DNA of 64,000 nt. Origin: Methylophilus sp. QUAN (GTDB lineage: Bacteria; Pseudomonadota; Gammaproteobacteria; Burkholderiales; Methylophilaceae). The stretch covers positions 682,001 through 746,000 of the forward strand of contig NZ_JADKYT010000002.1 in NCBI RefSeq assembly GCF_015354445.1. The letters are read 5' to 3'. Below the pieces are notes generated by a model that was not told the origin of the DNA, did no database searches, and worked only from the letters and a program-made list of their open reading frames with translations. Both the position numbers and the translations under genes were made by a program. Positions 36,845-46,434 of the stretch are shown in pieces (the stretch's first letter is position 1; each line of letters begins with the position of its first letter).

Positions 36845-37855
36845 ATGTCAGAAAAGCGAATTATTAAGGCGGCAGCAGTTCAGATTACTCCTGATTTTGA
36901 ATCGGCTGATGGAACTGCGAAGAAGGTTTGTAGTGTCATTGATGAGGCAGGTGCCAAGGGGGTACAAATTATCGTCTTCCCTGAAACATTTCTCCCTTAT
37001 TACCCATACTTCTCCTTCATTACTCCGCCAGTGCTTGCCGGTGCTGAGCATTTGAAGCTTTATGAGAAGAGTGTCGTGATACCTGGCCCGATTACCCAGG
37101 CAATTTCAGAGCGTGCCAGGACCAATCAAATGGTTGTCGTGTTAGGCGTCAATGAGCGTGACAACGGCAGCTTATACAACACTCAATTAATCTTCGATGC
37201 TAGCGGTGAAGTGCTGCTCAAGCGAAGAAAAATTACACCCACTTATCATGAGCGAATGATATGGGGGCAGGGCGATGCGGCTGGGCTGAAAGTCGTTGAT
37301 ACCAAAGTTGGTCGTGTCGGCGCACTTGCCTGCTGGGAGCATTACAACCCATTAGCTAGATATTCACTGATGACACAGCATGAAGAAATTCATTGTGCTC
37401 AATTCCCAGGCTCCATGGTTGGTCAAATTTTCGCCGATCAAATGGAAGTCACTATTCGCCACCACGCACTTGAATCTGGTTGCTTCGTGATCAATTCGAC
37501 GGGCTGGCTGACAGATGATCAGATCAAATCAATTACGGATGACCCCAAAATGCAAAAAGCATTAAGAGGTGGCTGTAACACCGCAATTATTTCGCCAGAA
37601 GGGCAGCACTTAGCTGATCCATTAAGAGAAGGCGAGGGCATGGTGATTGCTGACTTGGATATGTCCTTAATCACTAAGCGAAAAAGAATGATGGACTCCG
37701 TCGGTCATTACTCACGACCGGAGCTGTTAAGCCTGGCGATTAATGACACGCCAACAAAAACAATATTTCCAATGAACGAGGGGCGACCACAAAACGAACA
37801 AATGCACATCGCAGAGGAGTTGAAAAATGAAGACAAGCTTGGCAGTTCAAACTAA
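36845..37855 (+). CDS. nitC: Nit1C-type nitrilase (Nit6803-like)
   Basis: A 336-residue carbon-nitrogen hydrolase. The catalytic triad is visible: Glu in [13 protein letters not shown] near 47, Lys in [15 protein letters not shown] near 130 and Cys in [11 protein letters not shown] near 162. Relatives hydrolyse nitriles to acids and ammonia. In Pseudomonas, the Nit1C cluster is linked to growth on cyanide as nitrogen source. The natural substrate of the cluster is not settled. It overlaps nitD by 29 bases. Confidence 0.92.
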   Translation: MSEKRIIKAAAVQITPDFESADGTAKKVCSVIDEAGAKGVQIIVFPETFLPYYPYFSFITPPVLAGAEHLKLYEKSVVIPGPITQAISERARTNQMVVVLGVNERDNGSLYNTQLIFDASGEVLLKRRKITPTYHERMIWGQGDAAGLKVVDTKVGRVGALACWEHYNPLARYSLMTQHEEIHCAQFPGSMVGQIFADQMEVTIRHHALESGCFVINSTGWLTDDQIKSITDDPKMQKALRGGCNTAIISPEGQHLADPLREGEGMVIADLDMSLITKRKRMMDSVGHYSRPELLSLAINDTPTKTIFPMNEGRPQNEQMHIAEELKNEDKLGSSN

Positions 37856-38945
37856 ACAGCAACTCATTACTGAATTGCAGTCCATTGGTCTGCGATTAGA
37901 ACAACCAAACATTGGTGCCTCTAGCAGGCGAGGTGGCGCGGGTCCTTCTGATCATAAGGCGGTCACGATTGATGGTGTCACTGTCATGGTGCCGGTGCAT
38001 ACGAATACAGCATGGAATTCATCATTCAAGGCTGATATTCCGGATCAAGCAGGTGTAAGTAAGCTGTTGAAGGGGATTATACCCATCGCTGAGATTAGCT
38101 TTCCAAAGGCACCTAAGTTCTACGATCTGAAAACAGAGGACGGCATTCCTTACTCACATATTGCGACATTGCATAGCGCTGATGTGTTAGCGACAACTGT
38201 GCTTCAAACATGTGTGAGATACGAAAGTAAAAAGCAGTCATGCAAATTTTGTTCGATTGGCCAGTCGTTATCTGCTGGAAGAACGATTCCTTATAAAACG
38301 CCAAGTCAATTAGCGGAGGTTGCAAGTGCAGCCGTTCGCCTTGACGGTGTAAAACACATGATTTTAACAACAGGCACACCTGCAACGGATGACCGTGGGG
38401 CCAAAATTCTGTGTGAAAGTGTCGCAGCCATTAAAGCTGCAGTAGATCTGCCTGTTCAAGTTCAATGCGAACCACCAGAGGATCTTAATTGGTTTAATCG
38501 CATGAAAGATGTAGGCGTTGATTCAATTGGCCTGCATTTGGAGGCAGTGACCCAAGAAGTTAGAGAGAAAGTCATGCCCGGGAAAGCTCAAGTAAGCCTG
38601 GATAAGTATTTTGAAGCCTTCGAAGCCGCTGTTGCAGTATTTGGTCGAGGCCAGGTGAATACATACATCCTTGCCGGCCTGGGTGATAGCAAAGAGGCTA
38701 TTTTGAGCATGTCAGAACAGTTGATCGACATCGGAGTTTATCCTTTCGTTGTGCCTTTTGTACCCATCACAGGAACCCCTCTCGAAGACCATCCGGCCCC
38801 AACGCCAGACTTTATGCGCTCGATTCTGGAACCTTTGGGTGGCATGCTCAAACGGGCAAAAATGACCTCTGAGGACATCAAAGCGGGTTGTGGTAAATGT
38901 GGCGCCTGTTCATCTCTGTCTACATATGAGGTGGAACATGCTTGA
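37827..38945 (+). CDS. nitD: Radical SAM protein of the MSMEG_0568 family
   Basis: A 372-residue radical SAM enzyme. The cluster-binding segment is [20 protein letters not shown] near 130, with cysteines spaced C-X9-C-X2-C, unlike the canonical C-X3-C-X2-C. A C-terminal [10 protein letters not shown] near 355 could ligate another cluster. GGDxP-like and [17 protein letters not shown] segments follow the BioB/HydG-like barrel pattern. The ATG has GAGGAG seven bases upstream inside nitC, so the 29-base overlap is real. Its reaction is unknown. Confidence 0.88.
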   Translation: MKTSLAVQTKQQLITELQSIGLRLEQPNIGASSRRGGAGPSDHKAVTIDGVTVMVPVHTNTAWNSSFKADIPDQAGVSKLLKGIIPIAEISFPKAPKFYDLKTEDGIPYSHIATLHSADVLATTVLQTCVRYESKKQSCKFCSIGQSLSAGRTIPYKTPSQLAEVASAAVRLDGVKHMILTTGTPATDDRGAKILCESVAAIKAAVDLPVQVQCEPPEDLNWFNRMKDVGVDSIGLHLEAVTQEVREKVMPGKAQVSLDKYFEAFEAAVAVFGRGQVNTYILAGLGDSKEAILSMSEQLIDIGVYPFVVPFVPITGTPLEDHPAPTPDFMRSILEPLGGMLKRAKMTSEDIKAGCGKCGACSSLSTYEVEHA

Positions 38946-39519
38946 TTCTTCTCTACAAGGCGACCATTCAAGTTTTGATTACCCAATTTATGCGGAATTT
39001 CCCAAATATCAGCCGGTTGAGTATCTGATCAAATGGGCAACCTCGGCATGGGAGATTGAGCAAGCAATGCAAATTCGTAAAGATGTTTTTTGCGAAGAGC
39101 AGGGCATCTTTGATGGCAATGATAAAGATGCGATTGATGAAAAAGCGCAAATTATCGTCGCCCTGTCATGTGAAGCTGGTCACCCAGATGCTGTAGTAGG
39201 CACGGTGCGTATCCATGAGGATGAGCCTGGCGTTTGGTACGGATCACGCCTTGCAGTTCATCAAAAGTTCAGGTCTCAAGGAAAGCTTGGCGCTTCGCTT
39301 ATCAAGCTGGCTGTGAGTAGCGCGAACTGGGTCGGTTGCACGACCTTTTTAGCGCATGTTCAAAGTCAAAACGTACCCTTGTTCAGACGCTTGCATTGGG
39401 ACATCTTACAGCAGGAGACGCTGCTCAACCGCTCGCATCACTTGATGCAAGCCCGGTTGGATAAGTATCCCGCCTTTAAAAAGCCAACTGAAGGCTTCGT
39501 GATTCAGGCCAGGAGTTGA
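38938..39519 (+). CDS. nitE: GNAT acetyltransferase of the MSMEG_0567/Sll0786 family
   Basis: A 193-residue GNAT protein starting at ATG 38938, eight bases before the end of nitD. IRKDVFCEEQGIFDGND near 49 and the acetyl-CoA region SRLAVHQKFRSQGKLGASL near 107 are visible. ARSLGC-like C-terminal strands complete the fold. The family is restricted to Nit1C clusters and responds to nitrogen limitation. The acceptor could be the product of the radical SAM or AIR-synthase-like step, which is inference. Its stop overlaps the nitF ribosome binding region. Confidence 0.85.
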   Translation: MLDSSLQGDHSSFDYPIYAEFPKYQPVEYLIKWATSAWEIEQAMQIRKDVFCEEQGIFDGNDKDAIDEKAQIIVALSCEAGHPDAVVGTVRIHEDEPGVWYGSRLAVHQKFRSQGKLGASLIKLAVSSANWVGCTTFLAHVQSQNVPLFRRLHWDILQQETLLNRSHHLMQARLDKYPAFKKPTEGFVIQARS

Positions 39520-39521
39520 TC

Positions 39522-40496
39522 ATGGCTCTCAATGAAATTGTGAAGTCACTGAAGGCAAGCAGGTTCTTCCAACATAAACACGATATTTCAGATGTGCTTG
39601 GTTATTTAAACAAGGTTGTACCTGTTAACTCAGCCCAGGACATTCTGATTGGCGACGATTGTGCCGCGATTCCTGATGGTGATGAATATCTCCTGTTTGC
39701 TATCGAAGGCCTCGTTGGCGAGTTTGTCCGGGAAATGCCAGAGTTTGCCGGTTACAGCGGAGTCATGGTGAATATCAGTGACATCTATGCCATGGGCGGG
39801 CGGCCATTAGCGGTGGTGAATGCTCTCTGGAGCGAGGGAGCCATCAATGCTAAAGCCATTGTCGAGGGTATGGCAAAAGCCTCAAAAGCTTATGGTGTTC
39901 CTATTGTCGGTGGGCACTCTAACGTCAGGTCTAATCAAGGCCAGTTAGCAGTATCCATTTTGGGCAAGGCCAAGAAATTATTATCAAGCTTTAATGCGCG
40001 CCCTGGCGACAAGCTTCTGATGGCTATCGATATGCGAGGCAAGTTTGAAAGCGCATATCCGTATTGGAATGCATCAACAAAGGCCTCTTCAGAAAGACTG
40101 AGGGGCGATCTCGAAATACTTCCAACGCTGGCGGAAGAGGGACTATGTGATGCCGCTAAAGATATCAGCATGGCTGGTGTCATAGGTACATCCATCATGC
40201 TGCTGGAGTGCTCAAAGGCTGGAGCCCATATAAACCTGGATGCATTACCAATTCCTGCAGACGTTCCTATGCTGCGTTGGTTATCTGCGTTCCCAAGCTT
40301 TGGTTTCATTTTGTCGGTCAGACCAGAGAACAGTGACGCCGTCATCAAGAAGTTCAAAGACAGATTCATTGCCTGCCAGGAAATTGGAAGTATCAACAAT
40401 ACGAAATTAGTCACTCTTGGCTATCAAGGCAATACAGAAACCCTCTGGGATTTGAATACTAATAATTTTATTTTGCCCTCTGTCAGTGCGGACTGA
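39522..40496 (+). CDS. nitF: AIR-synthase-like protein (Sll0787 family)
   Basis: A 324-residue ATP-dependent enzyme of the PurM/ThiL/HypE/SelD superfamily. IGDDCAAIPDGDEYLLFAIE near 43 is the nucleotide-binding start, GVMVNISDIYAMGGRPLAVV near 84 the dimer core, and PIVGGHSNVRSNQG near 128 the phosphate-binding region. I use ATG 39522, six bases after AGGAG; the earlier TTG overlaps it. Homologues activate an amide or carboxylate with ATP. This may be an energy-using step on the nitrilase-derived compound, but the substrate is unknown. Confidence 0.88.
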   Translation: MALNEIVKSLKASRFFQHKHDISDVLGYLNKVVPVNSAQDILIGDDCAAIPDGDEYLLFAIEGLVGEFVREMPEFAGYSGVMVNISDIYAMGGRPLAVVNALWSEGAINAKAIVEGMAKASKAYGVPIVGGHSNVRSNQGQLAVSILGKAKKLLSSFNARPGDKLLMAIDMRGKFESAYPYWNASTKASSERLRGDLEILPTLAEEGLCDAAKDISMAGVIGTSIMLLECSKAGAHINLDALPIPADVPMLRWLSAFPSFGFILSVRPENSDAVIKKFKDRFIACQEIGSINNTKLVTLGYQGNTETLWDLNTNNFILPSVSAD

Positions 40497-40526
40497 CTGA
40501 GGCTTAAAGCTCGAAAAGGAGAACCT

Positions 40527-40823
40527 ATGCCTAGCGTTTATTTTAATGTTGTCTGGCCAGATGAAAGCCGGTCCCAATGCTACTCACCTTCAACAGTGAT
40601 CAAACAGTTCTTAGTTGAGGGCGAGTCTTATGAAGTTGACGTCTTCATGGAAAAAGTGAGAGAGGGACTGGCACAAGCGTCTGAAAAAGTCAGGGCTAAA
40701 TATGGATACAGCTGCTCAGCTGCGGCAGATCAATTAAAAACCATTGAGGACTTGGTTGCGAAAGGCAACTTCCCTAAAGGATCAAAAATTCTCATCAGAA
40801 GAATTACTGAGAACGACCTTTAA
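40527..40823 (+). CDS. nitG: MSMEG_0570-family nitrogen starvation small protein
   Basis: A 98-residue protein with VYFNVVWPDESRSQCYSPST at the start and GYSCSAAADQLKTIE near 70, matching the small protein between AIR synthase and flavin oxidoreductase genes in Nit1C clusters. Function not established. AAAAGGAG precedes the ATG. Two cysteines (positions near 20 and 69) could be redox-active. Its constant place suggests it is a partner of NitF or NitH. Confidence 0.82.
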   Translation: MPSVYFNVVWPDESRSQCYSPSTVIKQFLVEGESYEVDVFMEKVREGLAQASEKVRAKYGYSCSAAADQLKTIEDLVAKGNFPKGSKILIRRITENDL

Positions 40824-40855
40824 ACCAAGCCATTAATCATTACTGAGGAAAGAAC

Positions 40856-42142
40856 ATGAACAACACAATTCAATCGAATTTAACCTTCAACAAAAGCCAT
40901 TTCTCTGTGATCGTGGTCGGCGGCGGCCAAGCTGGATTATCACTCAGCTACTATTTGCAGCAGACAAACACTGATCACCTGGTCATTGAAAAGCATACGG
41001 CAACTCATGCATGGCGCACACAACGCTGGGACACATTCTGTCTTGTGACACCTAACTGGCAATGTAACTTACCAGGCTACTCCTATAGTGGCGCCGATCC
41101 TCACGGCTTCATGGTTAAAGAGGAAATCATTGCCTTCCTGGATGGCTTCATTAAGCATGTGAACCCACCAATCAAAGAGGGCGTTGAGGTTAAACAAGTG
41201 AAATCTCTTCCTCAAGGCGGTTTTGCTGTGACAACGTCTGATGGTGAGTACACGGCTGACCAAGTAGTTGTGGCATCAGGTGGCTACCATGTGCCGATTA
41301 TTCCAAGAATGGCGGAAAGAATTCCGGCAACCGTTAAACAAATTCACTCGGAGCAATATCGCAACCCGAGCATGCTACCTGAGGGGGCTGTTCTGGTTGT
41401 TGGCTCCGGTCAATCAGGTGCTCAAATCGCAGAGGACCTACATTTGGCCGGCCGTAAAGTGTTCCTGGCCGTTGGGGATGCTCCAAGATGCGCTCGCTTC
41501 TACAGGGGTAAAGATGTAGTGGATTGGTTGGCAGATATGAACTACTACGACTTACCAGTTGACCAGCATCCATTACGCGAAGGTGTGCGTGATAACACCA
41601 ACCATTATGTAACTGGTCGCGATGGCGGTAGAGATATCGACTTGCGTAGATTTGCCAGCGAAGGCATGCAGTTATTTGGATTCCTGAATGACTTCAAAGA
41701 TGGTGTATTTGAATTTAGCGGCAATTTGAGCGAGTTGTTAGATCAGGCCGATGCCGTCTATAACCGTATTAATCAGACAATTGATAAATACATTGCAGAA
41801 AATAATATTGATGCGCCAGCTTCCTCTAGCTATGCACCTGTATGGAAGCCTGAAAAGGAAAACTTAGAGTTAGACCTGGCTAACTCTGGTATTACAAGCA
41901 TTGTCTGGTGCATTGGCTTCAGACCAGATTTTAGCTGGATCGATGCGCCTATATTTACTGGCCGTGGCTATCCATCCCATACACGTGGGATCACTCCACA
42001 AGCGGGGCTTTACTTCCTTGGATTGCCATGGCTCTACACTTGGGGGTCAGGCAGATTCTCAGGCATTGATCGTGATGCCAAATATATTTCCGAAGCGATT
42101 AGTTCAGCCAAATCAAAGATCGAAGCTAAGGAAGCTGCTTAA
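40856..42142 (+). CDS. nitH: MSMEG_0569-family flavin-dependent oxidoreductase
   Basis: A 428-residue flavoprotein monooxygenase. FAD motif VIVVGGGQAGLSLSYYLQ starts near 19, THAWRTQRWDTFCLVTPNW near 48 is typical of N-hydroxylating or Baeyer-Villiger-type monooxygenases, and the NAD(P) motif VVGSGQSGAQIAEDL is near 180. C-terminal GRGYPSHTRGITPQAGLYFL closes the fold. It completes the seven-gene Nit1C set. Oxygenation of a nitrogen or carbon atom of the pathway product is the likely role. The LnmK-like gene follows after five bases. Confidence 0.9.
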   Translation: MNNTIQSNLTFNKSHFSVIVVGGGQAGLSLSYYLQQTNTDHLVIEKHTATHAWRTQRWDTFCLVTPNWQCNLPGYSYSGADPHGFMVKEEIIAFLDGFIKHVNPPIKEGVEVKQVKSLPQGGFAVTTSDGEYTADQVVVASGGYHVPIIPRMAERIPATVKQIHSEQYRNPSMLPEGAVLVVGSGQSGAQIAEDLHLAGRKVFLAVGDAPRCARFYRGKDVVDWLADMNYYDLPVDQHPLREGVRDNTNHYVTGRDGGRDIDLRRFASEGMQLFGFLNDFKDGVFEFSGNLSELLDQADAVYNRINQTIDKYIAENNIDAPASSSYAPVWKPEKENLELDLANSGITSIVWCIGFRPDFSWIDAPIFTGRGYPSHTRGITPQAGLYFLGLPWLYTWGSGRFSGIDRDAKYISEAISSAKSKIEAKEAA

Positions 42143-42147
42143 GGAGT

Positions 42148-42984
42148 ATGAGTTTGCAAGAAGAAGTCTACATCGCTGGCATGCCTCAATTGTCTTATGA
42201 GGGGCTATCAGAGAACTGGTTGCTCAAAGAGTGTGGTCATCGCCATTGGTTGGGGTTGGCTGAGCTCAATAACCAAGAGTTACCTGAGTTCTTTGATCTA
42301 TCTGGGAACAAAGCATATGCGGCGTTTACTGCGGTAAAGATTAAGTCTAAATCACTGGAGGGTATCGATGAGAATCAGTCCTTTTCGATACGCTCAGAGG
42401 TTGCCAGGGTTGGGCCAGCTAGATACCTGGGAGAGCATACTGTCACGTCCAGAAGCTTTCAATGTGCTCAGGTAACGATGCTCTCCACTTTCGTGTTCCG
42501 CCGTGAATTCAAGAACAATCAATCTGTCACAAGAGCGAGCTTTAAGGCAGAGCCTACGGAGTTTAATGGGGATCGTGAACAGCTGGATGAGTGGGTCGCC
42601 TTTGCAAAGATGGCTAGAAGCGGTAATTGGGTCGAGCATATGGGCATTAAGCGGTACTACACCGGAAAGAAACATGCCCTGACCTATACTCCTTGCCCAC
42701 ACTCAGATTTTAATGGAGCCAATTTCCTGTACTTCGCAAGCTTCCAAAACTATATCGATAAGGCTGAGTGGGAGTGGTTTAGAGGTGATGAGTTATGGGC
42801 CTTGGATTCTCGTGAGCTTTACTACTACGGCAACATCAATGTTGGTGACTCATTGACCATTACTTTAGGCTCAGTGGAGTTGTCGACGGATACACTACTG
42901 CATTGGTGTGAGGTCGTAAATAACCAGAACGTCAAAATTGCGGATGTCTTTACGATCAAGAGAAGGGCAAAACATGCAACCTAG
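42148..42984 (+). CDS. LnmK-like protein (Pnap_2097-type hot-dog enzyme)
   Basis: A 278-residue protein with tandem hot-dog-like halves: IAGMPQLSYEGLSENWLLKE near 9, FSIRSEVARVGPARYLGEHT near 79, YFASFQNYIDKAEWEW near 190 and NINVGDSLTITLGS near 230. This layout fits the LnmK group. LnmK from leinamycin synthesis is an acyltransferase/decarboxylase that turns methylmalonyl-CoA into propionyl-ACP. A methylmalonyl-CoA mutase overlaps its 3' end by 11 bases, which supports use of a methylmalonyl unit. No acyl carrier protein is in the window. GGAG precedes the ATG. The tight spacing suggests the gene belongs to the Nit1C transcript. Confidence 0.72.
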   Translation: MSLQEEVYIAGMPQLSYEGLSENWLLKECGHRHWLGLAELNNQELPEFFDLSGNKAYAAFTAVKIKSKSLEGIDENQSFSIRSEVARVGPARYLGEHTVTSRSFQCAQVTMLSTFVFRREFKNNQSVTRASFKAEPTEFNGDREQLDEWVAFAKMARSGNWVEHMGIKRYYTGKKHALTYTPCPHSDFNGANFLYFASFQNYIDKAEWEWFRGDELWALDSRELYYYGNINVGDSLTITLGSVELSTDTLLHWCEVVNNQNVKIADVFTIKRRAKHAT

Positions 42985-45064
42985 CCTTATTCAAACCCCT
43001 GAGTCTGGGTTAAATATTGAAACCGGATTTAAGTATAAGCCCTTATATACAGCTGAGGACTTGCAGTGGATTACCCATCTGAATAGTAAACCAGGTGAGT
43101 TACCTTTTTTACGTGGTCCATACCCGACCATGTATACACAAAGGCCGTGGACAATAAGGCAGTATGCGGGATTTGGTGATGCCAAGACAACAAACCAGCT
43201 CTACCGTAATGCCGTAGGCAATGGGGCCAAAGGCCTTTCCGTTGCATTTGACCTGCCTACTCATAGAGGGTGGGACTCCGACAGCCCTCATGCAGCTGGA
43301 GACGTTGGCAAAGCAGGTGTTGCCATTGATAGCGTTGAAGATATGAAGGAGCTCCTTGCTGGGATACCACTGAATGACATCTCAGTTTCAATGACCATGA
43401 ACGGTGCTGTATTGCCAATCATGGCGGCCTATATTGTTGCAGCAGATGAGCTTGGTTTTAATGTGGCGGACCTCAGCGGGACGATCCAAAACGATATTCT
43501 GAAAGAATTTATGGTAAGAAATACTTATATTTTCTCGCCAGAGATGTCACTCAGAATCGCTGCGGATATCGTTGAGTACAACGCCCAGAATATCCCCAGG
43601 TTCAACTCCATGTCTATTTCTGGATATCACTTTCAGGAAGCGGGTGCTGACCCTGTGCTTGAGCTTGCGTTAACCCTATCTAATGCAAAAACCTATATTG
43701 AGTATGCAATCAAGCAAGGCTGGGACATCAATAAATTCTGTGAGCATCTCACATTTTTCTTCTGCGTAGGTTCTGACTTTTACCTGGAAATTGCAAAACT
43801 GAGAGCGGCCAGATTGATATGGACCGAATTGCTTGAAAGCTATGGCGTAACCAGCAAAAAAGCAAAGGCACTCAGAATGCACTGCCAAACCTCGGGTTGG
43901 TCTTTGGTTGCAGGAGATCCATTGAATAATATTGCCCGTACGACAGCACAGGCCATGGCAGCGGCGTTTGGCGGTACTCAGTCTCTACATACCAACTCCT
44001 ACGATGAAGCCTACTCATTGCCTACCGAACAATCATCAAAGGTGGCAAGGGACACTCAGCGAATTTTGCAGGAAGAAACTGGCATCTGCAATGTCATTGA
44101 CCCATGGGCCGGATCCTACATGATGGAAAAAATTACGGCAGAAGTCATTGATGAAGTCAAAGCTGTTTTCAATCACATTGACTCTGCGGGCGGAATGTTA
44201 AAGGCCCTTGATGACAGCTTGATTCAGAAATTAATTCAGACACGTGCTGCAAAAACTCAGGCTAACCTTGACTCTGGAAAACAGAAAGTTGTTGGTGCGG
44301 ATAATATTACGCACAAGACTGAGAGTCTTAATTTTGACTCAGATGTGATTCGTTTACAGCAAACAACTAAAATAAAGGCAATGAAGCTTTGTCGTGACGA
44401 TATGAAAGTTCGACGCGCCCTTAAAAATCTCAGCAGAGTAGCTCAAAAAAGGCAGGGTAATTTGTTAAGTGCGACTATAGAGGCAATCAAATACCGAGCT
44501 ACTATTCAAGAATGCACTGACGCTCTCACAAAAGCTTTTCCAAGGCATCAACAATTTCCTGTTTTGATTGAAGGCATCTATAAGGGTGAAATCGACGATC
44601 ATCCTGAATGGATGACTGCTAAACAGGCAGTGAGCGATATTGCCGACCTTCTTAGTAGATCGCCTAGGGTGCTTGTAGCGAAAGTTGGTCAAGACGGGCA
44701 TGATAGAGGAGCAAATGTCGTAACCTCTATTTTGTGTGATTCGGGTTGTGAGGTTAAACAACTTCCATTATTTATTCACATCGAAAACATCGTTTCTTAT
44801 GCAAGTAATTTTGAGGCAGATATGATTGCCATTTCTTCTTTGGCGAATGCTCATAATGAACTAATCCCCCAATTAATGTACGAGCTAAGGTGTAAGAATA
44901 TTGATATACCAGTAGTTTTAGGTGGCATTGTGCCTGTTGAGGATCATGAAGCCTTAAAAAGATACGGAGTGGCTTTTGTGATGGAACCCGGAGTGACGAT
45001 TCAAAAAGCAATCCCTTCATTGATGAGTATTATTAAAAAAAGAAGTTTGAATAATTGGCCATGA
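42974..45064 (+). CDS. Methylmalonyl-CoA mutase (B12-dependent)
   Basis: A 696-residue mutase from ATG 42974, overlapping the LnmK-like gene by 11 bases; the earlier in-frame ATGs lie deeper inside that gene. The catalytic barrel has LRGPYPTMYTQRPWTIRQY near 38, VAFDLPTHRGWDSDSP near 90, SVSMTMNGAVLPI near 136 and SISGYHFQEAGADP near 215. The C-terminal cobalamin domain has KVGQDGHDRG near 573. Single-chain length and the RQY tyrosine favour methylmalonyl-CoA over isobutyryl-CoA mutase. It would interconvert succinyl-CoA and methylmalonyl-CoA, feeding the LnmK-like protein. The last third is more AT-rich than the first. Confidence 0.87.
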   Translation: MQPSLIQTPESGLNIETGFKYKPLYTAEDLQWITHLNSKPGELPFLRGPYPTMYTQRPWTIRQYAGFGDAKTTNQLYRNAVGNGAKGLSVAFDLPTHRGWDSDSPHAAGDVGKAGVAIDSVEDMKELLAGIPLNDISVSMTMNGAVLPIMAAYIVAADELGFNVADLSGTIQNDILKEFMVRNTYIFSPEMSLRIAADIVEYNAQNIPRFNSMSISGYHFQEAGADPVLELALTLSNAKTYIEYAIKQGWDINKFCEHLTFFFCVGSDFYLEIAKLRAARLIWTELLESYGVTSKKAKALRMHCQTSGWSLVAGDPLNNIARTTAQAMAAAFGGTQSLHTNSYDEAYSLPTEQSSKVARDTQRILQEETGICNVIDPWAGSYMMEKITAEVIDEVKAVFNHIDSAGGMLKALDDSLIQKLIQTRAAKTQANLDSGKQKVVGADNITHKTESLNFDSDVIRLQQTTKIKAMKLCRDDMKVRRALKNLSRVAQKRQGNLLSATIEAIKYRATIQECTDALTKAFPRHQQFPVLIEGIYKGEIDDHPEWMTAKQAVSDIADLLSRSPRVLVAKVGQDGHDRGANVVTSILCDSGCEVKQLPLFIHIENIVSYASNFEADMIAISSLANAHNELIPQLMYELRCKNIDIPVVLGGIVPVEDHEALKRYGVAFVMEPGVTIQKAIPSLMSIIKKRSLNNWP

Positions 45065-45136
45065 TTGTCAATTAGTAAGCCTAGACAGGTTCGAGGGTAT
45101 TAAAGTCTAGTGATGCATCGATTTCTAATTAACTTG

Positions 45137-45670
45137 TTAACTTTCAGCATCATAAAGTCTTGTTGAAATGTTGGCATACTCTTGAGCGGAGACTTGTCCA
45201 TCATTGTTTCCGTTTTTGTCCATTAAATTTAAAATGGACTGGGATAGCGGGCTGTTATTTTGTGCGGCTTGAGAGAGCGATTTTAGAATTTCACCGTGTG
45301 AGATAGTGTTGTCAGAGTTTGTGTCAAACGCTGAGATAATGTCTTGTTGATCTGTTTCTTTAACGCCAAGGCTGCTTAATAAAGCTGCAAAATCATCCTT
45401 TGAAATCTTTTTGTCTGTGACAATTGAATTGGAAAACTGTGCGGAGCTACCTGCAGCATTTGTTTTAGTTAATGGGGTATCGAATTCCTTCATCGATACC
45501 GCAATTCCTTTGTTTGTAAAATTGGCCAGGGCCTTGGCATCCTCACTAAGCGTTACTTTGGAGGATTCAGTGGCTTGAGGTGGTGGCGTATTAGCTTTAT
45601 CTGAATCTTGCTTGCTCGCTAGTTTTTCAAAGACTCTGATGTTGTTACTAATACCATTGATTAATGACAT
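45137..45670 (-). CDS. EF-hand protein
   Basis: A 177-residue protein, start ATG 45670 with GGAGAG upstream. Two EF-hand loops are clear: DTNSDNTISHGE near 118 and DKNGNNDGQVSA near 150. The N-terminal half is Ser/Lys/Thr-rich, with VTLSEDAKALANF near 40, a pattern seen in small bacterial calcium-binding proteins of unknown role. It has no signal peptide. It faces the mutase gene and is divergent from the TetR regulator. Confidence 0.75.
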   Translation of the reverse strand: MSLINGISNNIRVFEKLASKQDSDKANTPPPQATESSKVTLSEDAKALANFTNKGIAVSMKEFDTPLTKTNAAGSSAQFSNSIVTDKKISKDDFAALLSSLGVKETDQQDIISAFDTNSDNTISHGEILKSLSQAAQNNSPLSQSILNLMDKNGNNDGQVSAQEYANISTRLYDAES

Positions 45671-45787
45671 TGCTATTCTCTCCATGTGGAATTTCAGAAA
45701 CAATCCTAACTAATTAGAAGCTCAAGCTTTTTCCAGAGTAAAAGCCATCTTTATGCTTATTTCTACTCGAAAATTAAAAAAAACTAA

Positions 45788-45839
45788 TTGACATTTGGAT
45801 TTGGTGGTTCAATAATATAAAAAACCAACCGGTCATCTA
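45788..45839 (+). promoter_or_regulatory. Promoter of the TetR gene with overlapping operator
   Basis: TTGACA (45788-45793) and AATAAT (45811-45816) are 17 bases apart. The operator at 45820-45839, read on the minus strand, is TAGATGACCGGTTGG followed by T. It matches 46435-46454 at 15 of 20 positions. Its place over the transcription start suggests autorepression. Confidence 0.65.
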
Positions 45840-45848
45840 TTTTAAGTT

Positions 45849-46415
45849 ATGCCACGCCCAGTCAATTTTGTTGTTAGAGAAAAGATTTTATCCGTAGGGC
45901 AAGAATTCGTTCAAGCTAATGGATTCAATGCATGTTCAGTCCAAGATATTGCGCAAGCAGCGAATATCCCTAAAGGGTCTTTTTACAGCTATTTTGAAAG
46001 CAAGGAGGCTTTTGCTGTTGAGATATTGCAGGCTTACTGGGTAGGAATTTTAGAGTCAGATCATTCGGTAAACGGTAGGGCCACAACCCTTATTGAGCAT
46101 TTTGACTTATTGGCTAATTACCATGAGGAGAATCTGTTTGTTAAGGGGTGTTTATTAGGTAATCTCGCTTTGGAGTTAGGTGGAAACAACGCTGTTGTTA
46201 GAGATACTTTGTTAGAAATTTTCATTCAATGGAAAAAGCTACTTTTAACAAAGATCCAGGCTGAGTTTCCAAATAAAGCTGAAAATGAGCTAAATCAACT
46301 GGCCGACGTTTGCATATCAGGATTTGAGGGGGCGGTTATGCAAGCTAAGTTGCTAAAAAGTAATACCCCATTTTTAAGTTTTAAAAATATTTTTTTGAAA
46401 CAAATTTTGAAGTAA
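45849..46415 (+). CDS. TetR/AcrR-family repressor
   Basis: A 188-residue regulator. The N-terminal helix-turn-helix has FNACSVQDIAQAANIPKGSF near 24 and YSYFESKEAFAVEIL near 43, typical of the NemR/AcuR side of the family. The C-terminal ligand domain includes KGCLLGNLALELGG near 93; this has one cysteine in a position where electrophile-sensing relatives also have one, which is suggestive only. Matching operators lie upstream of this gene and of the hydrolase gene. It therefore probably controls itself and the next two genes. Confidence 0.87.
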   Translation: MPRPVNFVVREKILSVGQEFVQANGFNACSVQDIAQAANIPKGSFYSYFESKEAFAVEILQAYWVGILESDHSVNGRATTLIEHFDLLANYHEENLFVKGCLLGNLALELGGNNAVVRDTLLEIFIQWKKLLLTKIQAEFPNKAENELNQLADVCISGFEGAVMQAKLLKSNTPFLSFKNIFLKQILK

Positions 46416-46434
46416 ATTTTTTTAAGCATTTAAA

